This document shows, in pieces, positions 16,405 through 26,907 of a stretch of DNA of 64,000 nucleotides (the stretch's first letter is position 1; the number at the start of each line of letters is the position of its first letter). The position numbers and the translations under genes are program-made. Origin of the DNA: Mangrovibacterium diazotrophicum (lineage in GTDB: Bacteria; Bacteroidota; Bacteroidia; Bacteroidales; Prolixibacteraceae); assembly GCF_003610535.1 (NCBI RefSeq), contig NZ_RAPN01000003.1, forward strand, positions 293,804 through 357,803. The letters are read 5' to 3'. The notes beneath the pieces were generated by a model. That model ran no database searches, was not told the DNA's origin, and saw nothing but the letters and a program-made list of their open reading frames with translations.

Positions 16405-19400
16405 ATGTCATTAAACATTGAAAACCAGAGGATTAGTTTCTCTTCTACAAAAACAGTATTTGATTATCCCGATTTCCTCGAAGTTCAGATTAAAGCCTTT
16501 AAAGAGTTTTTTCAGATGGCAACAACGCCTGAGAATAGAAAAAGCGAGGGTTTATTCAAGGTATTCGAAGAAAACTTCCCGATCACAGATACAAGAAATA
16601 ATTTCGTTTTAGAGTTTATTGATTATCAAGTTGATCCGCCACGCTACTCAATCGACGAATGTATTGAGCGGGGATTAACGTTCAGTGTTCCGGTGAAGGC
16701 CAAACTAAAACTGTATTGTACCGATCCTGAGCATGAAGATTTTGACACAGTCGTTCAGGACGTATATCTGGGAACAGTGCCGTACATGACAGACAAAGGT
16801 ACCTTTGTTATCAACGGTGCTGAACGTGTGGTTGTATCTCAATTACACCGTTCACCTGGGGTTTTCTTCGGTCAAAGTGTACACGCAAACGGTACTAAGT
16901 TGTACTCAGCCCGTATCATCCCTTTCAAAGGATCATGGATTGAGTTCGCTACCGACATCAACAGTGTGATGTATGCGTACATCGACCGTAAAAAGAAATT
17001 ACCTGTAACAACTTTGTTACGGGCCATTGGTTACGAAAGCGATAAAGACATCCTGGAAATTTTCGGTCTTGCCGATGAAATCAAGGTTTCAAAAACAGGT
17101 CTTCAAAAAGTGGTTGGTCGTAAACTGGCTGCCCGTGTATTGAAAACCTGGGTTGAAGACTTCGTAGATGAAGATACTGGTGAAGTAGTATCTATCGAAC
17201 GTAACGAAGTTTTGATCGACCGTGAAACGATCATCGAAAAAGAACATATCGATGAGATTGTTGATTCAGGTGCAAAAACAATTTTGTTGCACAAAGAGGA
17301 TCACAACCTTCAGGATTTTGCCATTATATACAATACGCTTCAAAAAGACCCGTGTAACTCGGAAAAAGAAGCTGTATTGCACATCTACCGTCAGTTGCGT
17401 AACGCAGAACCGCCTGATGAGGCTACCGCCCGCGACGTGATTGACAAATTGTTCTTCTCAGAGAAACGTTATGATCTTGGTGAAGTAGGACGTTATCGTA
17501 TCAACAAGAAGTTAGGACTGGACATTCAAATGGATGTTACTGTTCTGACTAAAGAGGACATTATAGAAATCATCAAATATTTGATCAAACTGGTTAACTC
17601 AAAAACCGATGTCGATGATATCGACCACTTGAGTAACCGTCGTGTTCGTACAGTTGGCGAACAAATGTACAACCAGTTTGGTGTTGGTCTGGCCCGTATG
17701 GCCCGTACCATTCGCGAACGTATGAACGTACGTGATAACGAGGTGTTTACTCCAATTGACTTGATCAATTCGAAAACACTTTCATCTGTTATCAACTCGT
17801 TCTTCGGTACCAACGCGCTGTCACAGTTCATGGACCAAACAAACCCACTGGCGGAAATGACGCACAAACGTCGTATGTCAGCCTTGGGACCTGGTGGTCT
17901 TTCTCGTGAACGTGCCGGTTTCGAGGTTCGTGACGTTCACTATACTCACTACGGACGTTTGTGTCCGATTGAAACTCCTGAAGGTCCGAACATCGGTTTG
18001 ATTTCTTCTTTGTGCGTGTTCGCCAAAGTAACCGATTTAGGATTTATCTCGACTCCATACCGTAAGGTAGAAAACGGTCAGGTTGACTTGTCGGAAGACG
18101 GCGTAATGTACTTGACTGCCGAGGAAGAAGAAGGTAAGGTGATTGCACAGGCAAACGCGCCAATCGATGATGATGGTCATTTTATTAACCAACGTGTTAA
18201 AGCTCGTTTGGAAGGTGACTACCCATTGGTTGAAAAAGAAGAAGTTCAATTGATGGACGTAGGTCCTAACCAGATTGCTTCTGTTGCCGCTTCGTTGATT
18301 ACCTTCCTGGAACATGATGATGCGAACCGAGCTTTGATGGGATCGAACATGATGCGTCAGGCAGTGCCGTTGCTTCGTCCGGAAGCACCAATTGTTGGTA
18401 CCGGACTGGAAAAATCAGCTGCTGAAGACTCACGGGTGATGATTGCTGCTGAAGGCGAAGGTGTTATCGACTATGTAGATGCTGACGAAGTAATTGTTCG
18501 TTACGATATGACGGATGATGAGAAATACGTTAGCTTCGACACAGAATTGAAGAGCTATAAAATTGCCAAATACCAAAAAACCAACCAAGGTACTGTTGTT
18601 GACCTGAAACCGATTGTGGAAAAAGGACAACGTGTAACTAAAGGTCAGATCCTGACTGAAGGTTATGCAACCGAAGGAGGTGAGTTGGCATTGGGACGTA
18701 ACCTGCGTGTGGCCTTCATGCCATGGCAGGGATATAACTACGAGGATGCGATCGTGATTTCTGAACGTATCGTTCGTGAAGATGTATTTACATCTGTTCA
18801 CGTTGATGAATACGCTTTGGAAGTACGCGACACAAAACGCGGGGTAGAAGAATTTACTTCTGATATTCCGAACGTGAGTGAGGAAGCAACCCGTAACCTG
18901 GACGAAAACGGTTTGATCCGTATTGGTGCCGTTGTAAAACCAGGTGATATTTTGATCGGTAAGATTACACCGAAAGGGGAGTCTGATCCTTCACCGGAAG
19001 AAAAATTGTTGCGTGCAATTTTCGGAGATAAAGCAGGTGATGTGAAAGATGCTTCGTTGAAAGCTTCTCCTTCATTGAATGGTGTGGTTATCGACAAAAA
19101 ACTGTTCTCCCGTGTTGTAAAAGACAAAAAAGGGAAAATGGCTACTAAGCCCTTGCTGGATCAAATTGACGAAGAATTTGACCGTCAGATCAGCGCATTG
19201 AAAGCTCGCTTGGAAGATAAACTTTTCAACCTGGTAAACGGGAAAACCAGCCAGGGTGTGAAAGATTACTACGGCGGAGAGTTGATTGCGAAAGGCGTAA
19301 AATTCACGTTGAAACAACTCCAAGAAATCGACTACTTGACTGTGAACCCTGGAAAATGGACGACAGACAAGGACAAAAACGATATGATCTATGCGTTGGT

Positions 19401-20217
19401 ATTGAATTATATCCAAAAATACAAGGAACACGAAGCGGTTGCACGTCGTAAACGTTACAACGTGACAATCGGTGATGAGCTTCCTGCAGGTATTATTCAA
19501 TTGGCGAAAGTTTACATCGCTAAAAAACGTAAGCTGCAAATCGGTGATAAAATGGCAGGTCGCCACGGTAACAAAGGTATCGTATCGCGTATTGTACGTG
19601 ATGAAGACATGCCGTTCCTGGAAGACGGAACACCGGTTGATATTGTATTGAACCCGCTTGGTGTACCTTCTCGTATGAACTTGGGACAGATTTATGAAAC
19701 TGTTCTTGGATGGGCCGGAAAAGAATTGGGATTGAAATTTGCCACTCCTATTTTCGATGGTGCTAGTTTGGAAGAAGTAACTGCATACACTGACAAAGCA
19801 GGCGTGCCAGCCTTCGGTAAAACTTATCTGCGCGATGGTGAAACCGGAGAGCCATTCGACCAACCGGCAACGGTAGGTGTGATCTACATGTTGAAACTGG
19901 GTCACATGGTTGAAGACAAAATGCACGCTCGTTCAATCGGACCATACTCATTGATTACACAGCAACCATTGGGTGGTAAAGCTCAATTTGGTGGTCAGCG
20001 TTTCGGGGAGATGGAAGTTTGGGCACTGGAAGCATTCGGTGCATCACACATCCTTCAAGAGATCCTGACAGTGAAATCTGATGACGTACTTGGACGTGCA
20101 AAAGCTTACGAAGCAATTGTAAAAGGTGAGCCAATGCCACAAGCCGGAATTCCGGAATCACTCAACGTATTGCTGCACGAATTACGTGGTTTGGGCTTGA
20201 GTGTAACTCTGGATTGA
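16405..20217 (+). CDS. rpoB: DNA-directed RNA polymerase subunit beta
   Basis: The 1270-residue beta subunit is complete. Recognisable blocks are the fork/rifampicin-region segment with [20 protein letters not shown] and [33 protein letters not shown], the [18 protein letters not shown] loop (here [20 protein letters not shown], the active-site/flap region) and the C-terminal [20 protein letters not shown] clamp segment. The Rif-region residues look wild-type; no resistance substitution is evident. Length is typical of Bacteroidota. Confidence 0.99.
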   Translation: MSLNIENQRISFSSTKTVFDYPDFLEVQIKAFKEFFQMATTPENRKSEGLFKVFEENFPITDTRNNFVLEFIDYQVDPPRYSIDECIERGLTFSVPVKAKLKLYCTDPEHEDFDTVVQDVYLGTVPYMTDKGTFVINGAERVVVSQLHRSPGVFFGQSVHANGTKLYSARIIPFKGSWIEFATDINSVMYAYIDRKKKLPVTTLLRAIGYESDKDILEIFGLADEIKVSKTGLQKVVGRKLAARVLKTWVEDFVDEDTGEVVSIERNEVLIDRETIIEKEHIDEIVDSGAKTILLHKEDHNLQDFAIIYNTLQKDPCNSEKEAVLHIYRQLRNAEPPDEATARDVIDKLFFSEKRYDLGEVGRYRINKKLGLDIQMDVTVLTKEDIIEIIKYLIKLVNSKTDVDDIDHLSNRRVRTVGEQMYNQFGVGLARMARTIRERMNVRDNEVFTPIDLINSKTLSSVINSFFGTNALSQFMDQTNPLAEMTHKRRMSALGPGGLSRERAGFEVRDVHYTHYGRLCPIETPEGPNIGLISSLCVFAKVTDLGFISTPYRKVENGQVDLSEDGVMYLTAEEEEGKVIAQANAPIDDDGHFINQRVKARLEGDYPLVEKEEVQLMDVGPNQIASVAASLITFLEHDDANRALMGSNMMRQAVPLLRPEAPIVGTGLEKSAAEDSRVMIAAEGEGVIDYVDADEVIVRYDMTDDEKYVSFDTELKSYKIAKYQKTNQGTVVDLKPIVEKGQRVTKGQILTEGYATEGGELALGRNLRVAFMPWQGYNYEDAIVISERIVREDVFTSVHVDEYALEVRDTKRGVEEFTSDIPNVSEEATRNLDENGLIRIGAVVKPGDILIGKITPKGESDPSPEEKLLRAIFGDKAGDVKDASLKASPSLNGVVIDKKLFSRVVKDKKGKMATKPLLDQIDEEFDRQISALKARLEDKLFNLVNGKTSQGVKDYYGGELIAKGVKFTLKQLQEIDYLTVNPGKWTTDKDKNDMIYALVLNYIQKYKEHEAVARRKRYNVTIGDELPAGIIQLAKVYIAKKRKLQIGDKMAGRHGNKGIVSRIVRDEDMPFLEDGTPVDIVLNPLGVPSRMNLGQIYETVLGWAGKELGLKFATPIFDGASLEEVTAYTDKAGVPAFGKTYLRDGETGEPFDQPATVGVIYMLKLGHMVEDKMHARSIGPYSLITQQPLGGKAQFGGQRFGEMEVWALEAFGASHILQEILTVKSDDVLGRAKAYEAIVKGEPMPQAGIPESLNVLLHELRGLGLSVTLD

Positions 20218-20224
20218 TGACAAC

Positions 20225-20242
20225 GGAACGCGTTTGCGTTCC
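20225..20242 (+). terminator. Small hairpin between rpoB and rpoC
   Basis: GGAACGC (20225-20231) and GCGTTCC (20236-20242) form a perfect 7-bp stem around GTTT, followed by TCTTAATTAATTT. The T run is broken, so it is at best a weak pause or attenuator, or an mRNA-processing or stability element. Confidence 0.45.
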
Positions 20243-20275
20243 TCTTAATTAATTTGATATTAAAGACGTCGATAT

Positions 20276-23200
20276 ATGGCTTTCAGAAAAGATAATAAAG
20301 TAAAAAGCAGTTTTTCCAAGATAGCAATTAGTCTTGCTTCACCGGAAGAAGTCCTGGAACGTTCTCACGGTGAAGTATTGAAGCCTGAAACTATCAACTA
20401 CAGAACATACAAACCTGAACGTGATGGTTTGTTCTGTGAACGTATTTTCGGGCCGGTAAAAGACTATGAATGCCATTGCGGTAAATACAAGCGTATCCGT
20501 TACAAAGGGATTGTTTGTGACCGTTGTGGTGTTGAAGTGACCGAAAAGAAAGTACGTCGTGAGCGCATGGGACACATCTCATTGGTGGTTCCGGTTGCAC
20601 ACATCTGGTACTTCAAGTCACTGCCAAACAAAATTGGTTACCTTCTTGGTTTGCCAACTAAAAAGCTGGACACAATTATTTATTACGAACGTTACGTAGT
20701 TATTCAGGCTGGTGTGAAAGCTCAGGACGGAATCAAGAATTTGGATTTCCTGACTGAAGAAGAATACCTGGACATTTTGGATACACTTCCGAAAGAAAAC
20801 CAATACCTGGATGACGATGATCCACACAAGTTCATCGCAAAAATGGGTGCCGAAGCATTGTATCAATTGCTGGAGCGTCTTGAATTGGATGAAATGTCAT
20901 ACAGCTTGCGCCACCAGGCAAGTACTGAAACTTCACAACAACGTAAAAACGAAGCGTTGAAACGTTTGCAGGTTGTTGAAGCTTTCCGTGCTTCTAAAAA
21001 CATCAACCGTCCTGAATGGATGATCGTGAAAGTTGTTCCGGTTATCCCACCGGATTTGCGTCCGTTGGTGCCATTGGATGGTGGTCGTTTCGCGACTTCA
21101 GACTTGAATGACCTGTACCGTCGCGTAATCATCCGTAACAACCGTTTGAAACGATTGATTGAAATCAAAGCCCCTGAGGTAATCTTGCGTAACGAAAAAC
21201 GTATGCTTCAGGAAGCTGTCGATTCATTATTCGATAACTCACGTAAATCAAACGCAGTTAAGACTGAAAATAACCGTGCCCTGAAATCGCTTTCAGACTC
21301 GTTGAAAGGTAAGCAAGGTCGTTTCCGTCAAAACTTGTTGGGTAAACGTGTTGACTATTCTGCACGTTCTGTAATCGTCGTTGGACCTACATTGTCATTG
21401 CACGAATGTGGTCTTCCGAAAGATATGGCTGCAGAGCTTTACAAACCATTCATCATTCGTAAACTGATTGAGCGTGGTATTGTAAAAACTGTAAAATCAG
21501 CAAAGAAAATCGTTGACCGTAAAGATCCTGTTGTTTGGGATATTTTGGAAAACGTATTGAAAGGACATCCGGTGATGTTGAACCGGGCGCCCACACTGCA
21601 CCGTTTGTCAATCCAGGCTTTCCAACCTGTGTTGATCGAGGGTAAGGCAATCCGTTTGCACCCGTTGGTGTGTACCGGGTTCAACGCCGACTTCGACGGT
21701 GACCAGATGGCGGTACACGTACCACTTGGTAACGCTGCAATTTTGGAAACCCAGCTGTTGATGCTGGCTTCACAAAACTTGTTGAACCCTGCCAACGGTG
21801 CTCCGATCACGGTTCCTTCTCAGGACATGGTATTGGGTCTGTACTACATGACCAAACATCGTGAAGGTGCTCGCGGTGAAGGTATGACTTTCTATTCTCC
21901 GGAAGAGGTAATTATTGCCTACAACGAAGGTCAGCTTGAGCTGCATACCATCATCAAAGTAAAAGTTGAAGATGTTGACGACAACGGCGAATACTTTAAA
22001 CACATCGTTGAGACAACCGTAGGTCGTATTCTTTTCAACCAGGTGGTTCCACGCAAAGCTGGTTACATTAACGAGCTGGCGACTAAAAAGTCATTGCGTA
22101 ATATCATCTCTGATATCTTCAAGAAAACAGGTAACGCCACTACCGTGAAGTTCCTGGATGACATCAAGGAAATGGGTTACAAGGCTGCTTACCGTGGTGG
22201 TCTGTCGTTCAACCTCAGCGATGTTGTTATTCCTGAAGACAAAAAAGTAATTGTAGAAGACGGTTACGAAGAAGTTGAAGAAGTAATGAACAACTATAAC
22301 ATGGGTTTCATTACCAACAACGAACGTTACAACCAGGTAATCGATATTTGGACACATGCGAACGCGAAACTGACCAACTCAGTAATGAAAACGCTGAGCA
22401 CCGACCGCCAAGGTTTCAACTCAGTATACATGATGTTGGACTCTGGGGCTCGTGGTTCGAAAGAACAGATTCGCCAGCTTTGCGGTATGCGTGGTTTGAT
22501 GGCTAAGCCTCAAAAATCAGGTTCTACCGGAGCTCAGATTATCGAGAACCCCATCTTGGCAAACTTTAAAGAGGGTCTGTCGGTATTGGAGTACTTTATC
22601 TCTACCCACGGTGCTCGTAAAGGTTTGGCGGATACCGCTTTGAAAACAGCTGATGCAGGTTACTTGACACGTCGTTTGGTCGACGTTGCTCAGGACGTGA
22701 TCATCGCAGACGAAGACTGTGGTACATTGCGTGGTTTGGTTGCAACAGCAGTTAAAAACAACGAGGAAGTTGTTTCATCACTGTTCGAGCGTATCATCGG
22801 ACGTACTTCTGTTCACGATATTTTCCACCCGCTGACAGGTGACTTGATTGTTCGCTCAGGCGATTTGATTACTGAAGAAGTTGGTAACAAGATCGAAGAT
22901 TCACCAATTGAAAGCGTCGAAATTCGTTCAGTATTGACTTGTGAAGCAAAACAAGGTGTATGTAGCAAGTGTTACGGACGTAACCTGGCAACTGCCAACC
23001 TGGCTCGCCGCGGTGAAGCTGTTGGTGTTATCGCTGCACAGTCAATCGGTGAACCGGGTACACAGTTGACACTTCGTACCTTCCACGTAGGGGGTATCGC
23101 TGGTAACATCTCTTCTCAGTCAATGGTTGAGTCTCGTTACGATGGTATCGCTGAAATCGAAGAATTGCGTACAGTTGAAACCAAAGACGAAATGGGCAAC

Positions 23201-24553
23201 AACGTCTATGTTGTGGTTGGTCGTTTGGCTGAACTTCGTATTATCGATAAAAACACACGTATTCCATTGTCAAATCACACGATCCCTTACGGTTCTAAAC
23301 TTTACATCGAGAACGGTGCTGAAGTAACCAAAGGACAGAAGATTTGTGAATGGGACCCATATAACGGTGTAATCATCTCAGAATACAACGGTAAGATTTC
23401 ATTCGAAAACTTGATTGAAGGTGTTACTTACCGCGAAGAATCGGATGAGCAAACCGGGTTCAAGGAAAAAGTGGTTATCGAAACCCGTGATAAAACCAAA
23501 AACCCATCGTTGCAGCTGTTGGATGAACGTGGTGAAGTGATCCGTTCATACAACTTGCCGGTAGGTGGTCACATCTCGGTTGACGAAGCCGAAATGGTAA
23601 AAGCAGGTAAAGTATTGGTGAAAATCCCGCGTGCTTCTGGTAAAGCAGGTGACATCACCGGTGGTCTTCCTCGTGTTACCGAGTTGTTCGAAGCTCGTAA
23701 CCCGTCTAACCCGGCTGTGGTTTCTGAGATCGATGGTGAAATTTCGTTGGGTAAAATCAAACGTGGTAACCGCGAGATTATCGTTACTTCAAAAGCTGGT
23801 GACGTTAAGAAATACCTGGTTCCGTTGTCAAAACAAATCCTGGTACAGGAAAACGACTATATCAAAGCCGGTACTTCATTGTCAGACGGTGCAATTACAC
23901 CTTCAGACATTCTGGGTATCAAAGGGCCTACTGCCGTACAAGAATACATTTTGAATGAAGTTCAGGACGTATACCGTATGCAGGGGGTAAAAATCAACGA
24001 CAAGCACTTCGAGGTGATCATTCGCCAGATGATGCGTAAAGTTGAGATCGATGATGCCGGTGACACTCGCTTCCTCGAGAAACAAGTGGTTGATAAAAAC
24101 GAATTCCTGCACGAGAATGACTGGATTTACAACAAGAAAGTTGTTGTTGAACCGGGAGACTCAGACCTGCGTGCCGGTATGATTATCACTGCCCGTCGTT
24201 TGCGTGACGAAAACTCATCGCTGCGTCGTCGTGATAAGAAACTGATCGAGTCGCGTGATGCGATCCCCGCAACATCAGGCCAAATTTTGCAAGGTATCAC
24301 ACGTGCTGCCCTGCAAACACGAAGCTGGTTGTCGGCTGCATCGTTCCAGGAAACCACAAAAGTATTGAACGAAGCTGCCATCCAGGGTAAAGTTGACTAC
24401 TTGGACGGTCTGAAGGAAAACGTGATCTGTGGTCACTTGATTCCTGCCGGTACCGGTCTGAAAGAATACAAAAACCTGGTTGTTGGTTCACGCGAAGAGT
24501 ACGATCGTATGGTCGATATTAAAGAAGCGGAACACGCCAATCGTGAAGACTAA
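20276..24553 (+). CDS. rpoC: DNA-directed RNA polymerase subunit beta'
   Basis: The 1425-residue beta' subunit is complete. The N-terminal zinc ribbon [20 protein letters not shown] is at about residues 66-85. The catalytic Mg-binding motif [12 protein letters not shown] follows [16 protein letters not shown]. The bridge helix/trigger loop region includes [20 protein letters not shown], and there is a second cysteine cluster ([16 protein letters not shown]). Length is normal. It lies 58 bases after rpoB and two bases before the DUF3467 gene. Confidence 0.99.
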   Translation: MAFRKDNKVKSSFSKIAISLASPEEVLERSHGEVLKPETINYRTYKPERDGLFCERIFGPVKDYECHCGKYKRIRYKGIVCDRCGVEVTEKKVRRERMGHISLVVPVAHIWYFKSLPNKIGYLLGLPTKKLDTIIYYERYVVIQAGVKAQDGIKNLDFLTEEEYLDILDTLPKENQYLDDDDPHKFIAKMGAEALYQLLERLELDEMSYSLRHQASTETSQQRKNEALKRLQVVEAFRASKNINRPEWMIVKVVPVIPPDLRPLVPLDGGRFATSDLNDLYRRVIIRNNRLKRLIEIKAPEVILRNEKRMLQEAVDSLFDNSRKSNAVKTENNRALKSLSDSLKGKQGRFRQNLLGKRVDYSARSVIVVGPTLSLHECGLPKDMAAELYKPFIIRKLIERGIVKTVKSAKKIVDRKDPVVWDILENVLKGHPVMLNRAPTLHRLSIQAFQPVLIEGKAIRLHPLVCTGFNADFDGDQMAVHVPLGNAAILETQLLMLASQNLLNPANGAPITVPSQDMVLGLYYMTKHREGARGEGMTFYSPEEVIIAYNEGQLELHTIIKVKVEDVDDNGEYFKHIVETTVGRILFNQVVPRKAGYINELATKKSLRNIISDIFKKTGNATTVKFLDDIKEMGYKAAYRGGLSFNLSDVVIPEDKKVIVEDGYEEVEEVMNNYNMGFITNNERYNQVIDIWTHANAKLTNSVMKTLSTDRQGFNSVYMMLDSGARGSKEQIRQLCGMRGLMAKPQKSGSTGAQIIENPILANFKEGLSVLEYFISTHGARKGLADTALKTADAGYLTRRLVDVAQDVIIADEDCGTLRGLVATAVKNNEEVVSSLFERIIGRTSVHDIFHPLTGDLIVRSGDLITEEVGNKIEDSPIESVEIRSVLTCEAKQGVCSKCYGRNLATANLARRGEAVGVIAAQSIGEPGTQLTLRTFHVGGIAGNISSQSMVESRYDGIAEIEELRTVETKDEMGNNVYVVVGRLAELRIIDKNTRIPLSNHTIPYGSKLYIENGAEVTKGQKICEWDPYNGVIISEYNGKISFENLIEGVTYREESDEQTGFKEKVVIETRDKTKNPSLQLLDERGEVIRSYNLPVGGHISVDEAEMVKAGKVLVKIPRASGKAGDITGGLPRVTELFEARNPSNPAVVSEIDGEISLGKIKRGNREIIVTSKAGDVKKYLVPLSKQILVQENDYIKAGTSLSDGAITPSDILGIKGPTAVQEYILNEVQDVYRMQGVKINDKHFEVIIRQMMRKVEIDDAGDTRFLEKQVVDKNEFLHENDWIYNKKVVVEPGDSDLRAGMIITARRLRDENSSLRRRDKKLIESRDAIPATSGQILQGITRAALQTRSWLSAASFQETTKVLNEAAIQGKVDYLDGLKENVICGHLIPAGTGLKEYKNLVVGSREEYDRMVDIKEAEHANRED

Positions 24554-24555
24554 TT

Positions 24556-24876
24556 ATGGAAGATCAAAAAACAAAGAATCAGTTGAACATTGAATTGAGT
24601 GAAGAAGTTGCTCAGGGCGTTTACTCGAACCTGGCAATCATCACCCATTCAACATCCGAATTTGTGCTCGATTTTGTTCGCATTATGCCCGGTATTCCGA
24701 AAGCGAATGTGAAGTCGAGAATCATTTTAACTCCGGAACATGCCAAACGTCTGCTAATGGCGTTGGAAGACAATGTGAAGAAGTTTGAACAAATGAATGG
24801 ACCAATCAACGTTCCCGGTGGACACAATCCTGTGATGCCGCCGATGACATTCGGAGGTCCCACAGCCGAAGCCTGA
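24556..24876 (+). CDS. DUF3467 domain protein co-encoded with rpoC
   Basis: This 106-residue protein fits the DUF3467 family. The core LNIELSEEVAQGVYSNLAII is followed by HSTSEFVLDFVRIMPGIPKA and VKSRIILTPEHAKRLLMALE, with a proline/glycine-rich tail. The biochemical role is unknown. Its ATG lies two bases after the rpoC stop, so the genes are surely co-transcribed and probably translationally coupled, which suggests a link to transcription (inference). A bidirectional terminator closes the operon. Confidence 0.85.
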   Translation: MEDQKTKNQLNIELSEEVAQGVYSNLAIITHSTSEFVLDFVRIMPGIPKANVKSRIILTPEHAKRLLMALEDNVKKFEQMNGPINVPGGHNPVMPPMTFGGPTAEA

Positions 24877-24896
24877 TTTTTTGAGCTAGGATATTT

Positions 24897-24933
24897 AAAA
24901 GCCGTTACCTTTTTAGAGGTAACGGCTTTTTTT
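24897..24933. terminator. Bidirectional terminator between the rpoC operon and citrate synthase
   Basis: GCCGTTACCT (24901-24910) pairs with AGGTAACGGC (24917-24926), flanked by four A upstream and seven T downstream, so the stem can end transcription on both strands. The two flanking genes are convergent. Confidence 0.9.
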
Positions 24934-24934
24934 A

Positions 24935-26236
24935 TTAATGACCGGCAACGGTTTGGGATTCGAGGTGTTCTTTCAACCAAGAGTTTGTAACGCTCTTTGG
25001 GCGAATAATAGGTTGGTGTAGTCCGCGTGCGATTGTGTTTTGGGCACAGAATCCTAGTACACGCGAGATTCCGAACATCACGGTATAATACTCGTAGTGC
25101 GTCATACCATAGTGGTACAGCAACGAACCGGAAATGGCATCGACATTAGGCCACGGATTCGATACTTTTCCACCTTTGTAGGTTTTTAGGATATCGGGAA
25201 CGACTTCGTACAATTTTTTCACGGTTTGTAAGTACGGTGATTCGGGACAATGTTTGTCGCCGAATTTCATGAAAGCAGTGAAGCGCGGATCGGTAACGCG
25301 CAATACGGCGTGTCCGTAGCCAGGTATGACTTTTCCGTCGTCCAGCGTCTTCATTACATATTTGCGAATTTCATCCACACTTGGTTTGTTACCGAGGGTA
25401 TCGTGAATATTGGTAATGAAATGCAGACATTCCTGGTTTGCCAATCCGTGCAACGGACCAGCCAACCCGTTTAACCCGGCAGATGCAGCGTAGTAAATAT
25501 TTGAAAGAGCGGAGTTGACAACACGGGACGTAAATGCACTGACGTTACCGCCCTCGTGGTCGCAATGCAACACCAGGTAAAGTCGGTTCAGCTCTTCAAA
25601 TCCCTGATTATGGCGGTTAAAGCCCAACCTCTGTGTTAAGTTACCTGCCAGATCCAGTTGCTGATCCGAGTCGATGATGTCACCGTTCATAAACAAGATG
25701 CGGTAAATACCTGCCGCCAGCGAAGGCAGTTTGGCAATCAGGTTGAGAGAATCTTCCAGGGTATATTTCCAGTATTCGTCTTTGTGCAGACCTTCTTCAT
25801 ATTTCTTTTTGAAGACAGATTCTCCTTCCATAGCTAAAATACCCAGGCTGAACATGGTCATCGGGTGAATTGTTTTTGGAAGGGATCGGAGCATTTTCCA
25901 TACATATTCCGGCACTTTACTTCTTTTTTTCAGTTCAGACGATAGTTCCTCTAATTCGCTTTTTGAGGGCAGTGTACCGGTAACCAGCAAGAAAAAAATT
26001 TCTTCCGGTGTTTTGTGTTCAAAATCGGGAACCTCTAAACCGCTAATAAATAGTCCGCGGTAGGGATCAACAAAGGATGTATTGCAAATAAGGCTCTTCA
26101 TTCCGCGCATTCCGCTGAGCAGGTTTTGGAATGTGATTTCTCCAATCGTGGCATCCGGATGCTCGGTGTAAAGCTGCTGCAATTCATCTCCCAGTTTCTT
26201 GATTCGTCTGTCGACTTTTGCTAACAGTTTTTCCAT
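24935..26236 (-). CDS. Citrate (Si)-synthase, eukaryotic-like type
   Basis: This 433-residue enzyme condenses oxaloacetate with acetyl-CoA to form citrate. Active-site motifs are visible: the His in HCDHEGGNVSAFTSRVV, the PGYGHAVLR segment with the second His, and the catalytic Asp in the following DPRFTAF. The lengthened N-terminus (QQLYTEHPDATIGEI) and GMRGMKSLICNTSFVDPYRG recall the mitochondrial-type enzyme rather than the hexameric gltA form. I have seen this type in other Bacteroidota. It is a single gene, with a hairpin between it and dodecin. Confidence 0.92.
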   Translation of the reverse strand: MEKLLAKVDRRIKKLGDELQQLYTEHPDATIGEITFQNLLSGMRGMKSLICNTSFVDPYRGLFISGLEVPDFEHKTPEEIFFLLVTGTLPSKSELEELSSELKKRSKVPEYVWKMLRSLPKTIHPMTMFSLGILAMEGESVFKKKYEEGLHKDEYWKYTLEDSLNLIAKLPSLAAGIYRILFMNGDIIDSDQQLDLAGNLTQRLGFNRHNQGFEELNRLYLVLHCDHEGGNVSAFTSRVVNSALSNIYYAASAGLNGLAGPLHGLANQECLHFITNIHDTLGNKPSVDEIRKYVMKTLDDGKVIPGYGHAVLRVTDPRFTAFMKFGDKHCPESPYLQTVKKLYEVVPDILKTYKGGKVSNPWPNVDAISGSLLYHYGMTHYEYYTVMFGISRVLGFCAQNTIARGLHQPIIRPKSVTNSWLKEHLESQTVAGH

Positions 26237-26333
26237 GACTTCAATCTATTATTCCGAAGCCGGCAGGTTAAGGGATGGAATTGTCTTTGCAGCTTTAACC
26301 GATTCAGGCTTCTCCTTTAATTAATGTACTGAT

Positions 26334-26380
26334 AAAAGCAGGAATCTCCCCCAATCGGGGCTAAAGTAAATTCCTGCTTT
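26334..26380. terminator. Branched hairpin between dodecin and citrate synthase
   Basis: AAAGCAGGAAT (26335-26345) pairs perfectly with ATTCCTGCTTT (26370-26380). Within the loop, a C run and a G run around caat (26347-26360) can form a second stem. On the minus strand it follows the dodecin stop, though the T run is short (TTTTATC). Confidence 0.7.
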
Positions 26381-26385
26381 CAATT

Positions 26386-26598
26386 TCAATGATGTCCTTC
26401 GAATTTGAAGGATACTTTTAGTTTCGTGCGGTATTCCAATTGACCGTCATTTACGTGGACATCCATGGCGGTTACTTCGGCGATACGCAGATCGCGGAGC
26501 GTTTCTGAAGCTTTTGAGATTGCATTTGCCGCTGCTTTCTCCCAAGTTTCGTTACTGGTTCCAACGAGTTCAATTACTTTATAAACACTGTCAGACAT
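26386..26598 (-). CDS. Dodecin family flavin-binding protein
   Basis: The 70-residue protein matches dodecin: VYKVIELVGTSNETWEKAAA, ISKASETLRDLRIAEVTAMD and a final beta strand YRTKLKVSFKFEG. Dodecins form hollow dodecamers that store or sequester riboflavin or FMN. A good ribosome-binding site, GAAAGGAG, lies a few bases before the ATG on the minus strand, unusual for this genome. Single gene. Confidence 0.93.
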   Translation of the reverse strand: MSDSVYKVIELVGTSNETWEKAAANAISKASETLRDLRIAEVTAMDVHVNDGQLEYRTKLKVSFKFEGHH

Positions 26599-26907
26599 AG
26601 CATACTCCTTTCTTTTTGGTTTTATTTATATTTACCATGTTAGTTGGCAATCTGTTACGTTAAAGCGCCTGTTTCTGAATACAGTTTCGGGCTGTTTGAC
26701 AGGAAACAAAAGGGAAGTAGGGAGAGGGTTTTAAGTGGTCAGAGATTAAACGCGAGAATCTTTTTTATAAGAGTAAATAGTACTTTTAACAGGAGTCTTC
26801 TATTGCTTCAATTTAAAAATTACTAATTTCGACAAGCATAGTAAAGGAAATTGAAGAGTTTGTCCTCGCCTACATAACCAGGTATTCTCTCTTTTTTCCA
26901 GGCTATC
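26599..26907. other. Divergent intergenic region between dodecin and the arabinan-PUL regulator
   Basis: 309 bases with no gene. It contains the dodecin ribosome-binding site at its left end and a promoter candidate for the regulator at 26803-26831. Nothing else is recognised. Confidence 0.5.
26803..26831 (+). promoter_or_regulatory. Candidate promoter of the hybrid two-component regulator
   Basis: TTG (26803-26805) and TAATTTCG (26824-26831) are 18 bases apart, one mismatch from the Bacteroidota -7 consensus. It would give a leader of about 70 bases before the ATG at 26908. Confidence 0.45.

Noticed and set aside
19072..19926. 284-codon minus-strand frame inside rpoB
   Set aside because: Shadow of the rpoB coding strand; biased codons of highly expressed genes often leave the antisense frame open. 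No domain is recognisable.
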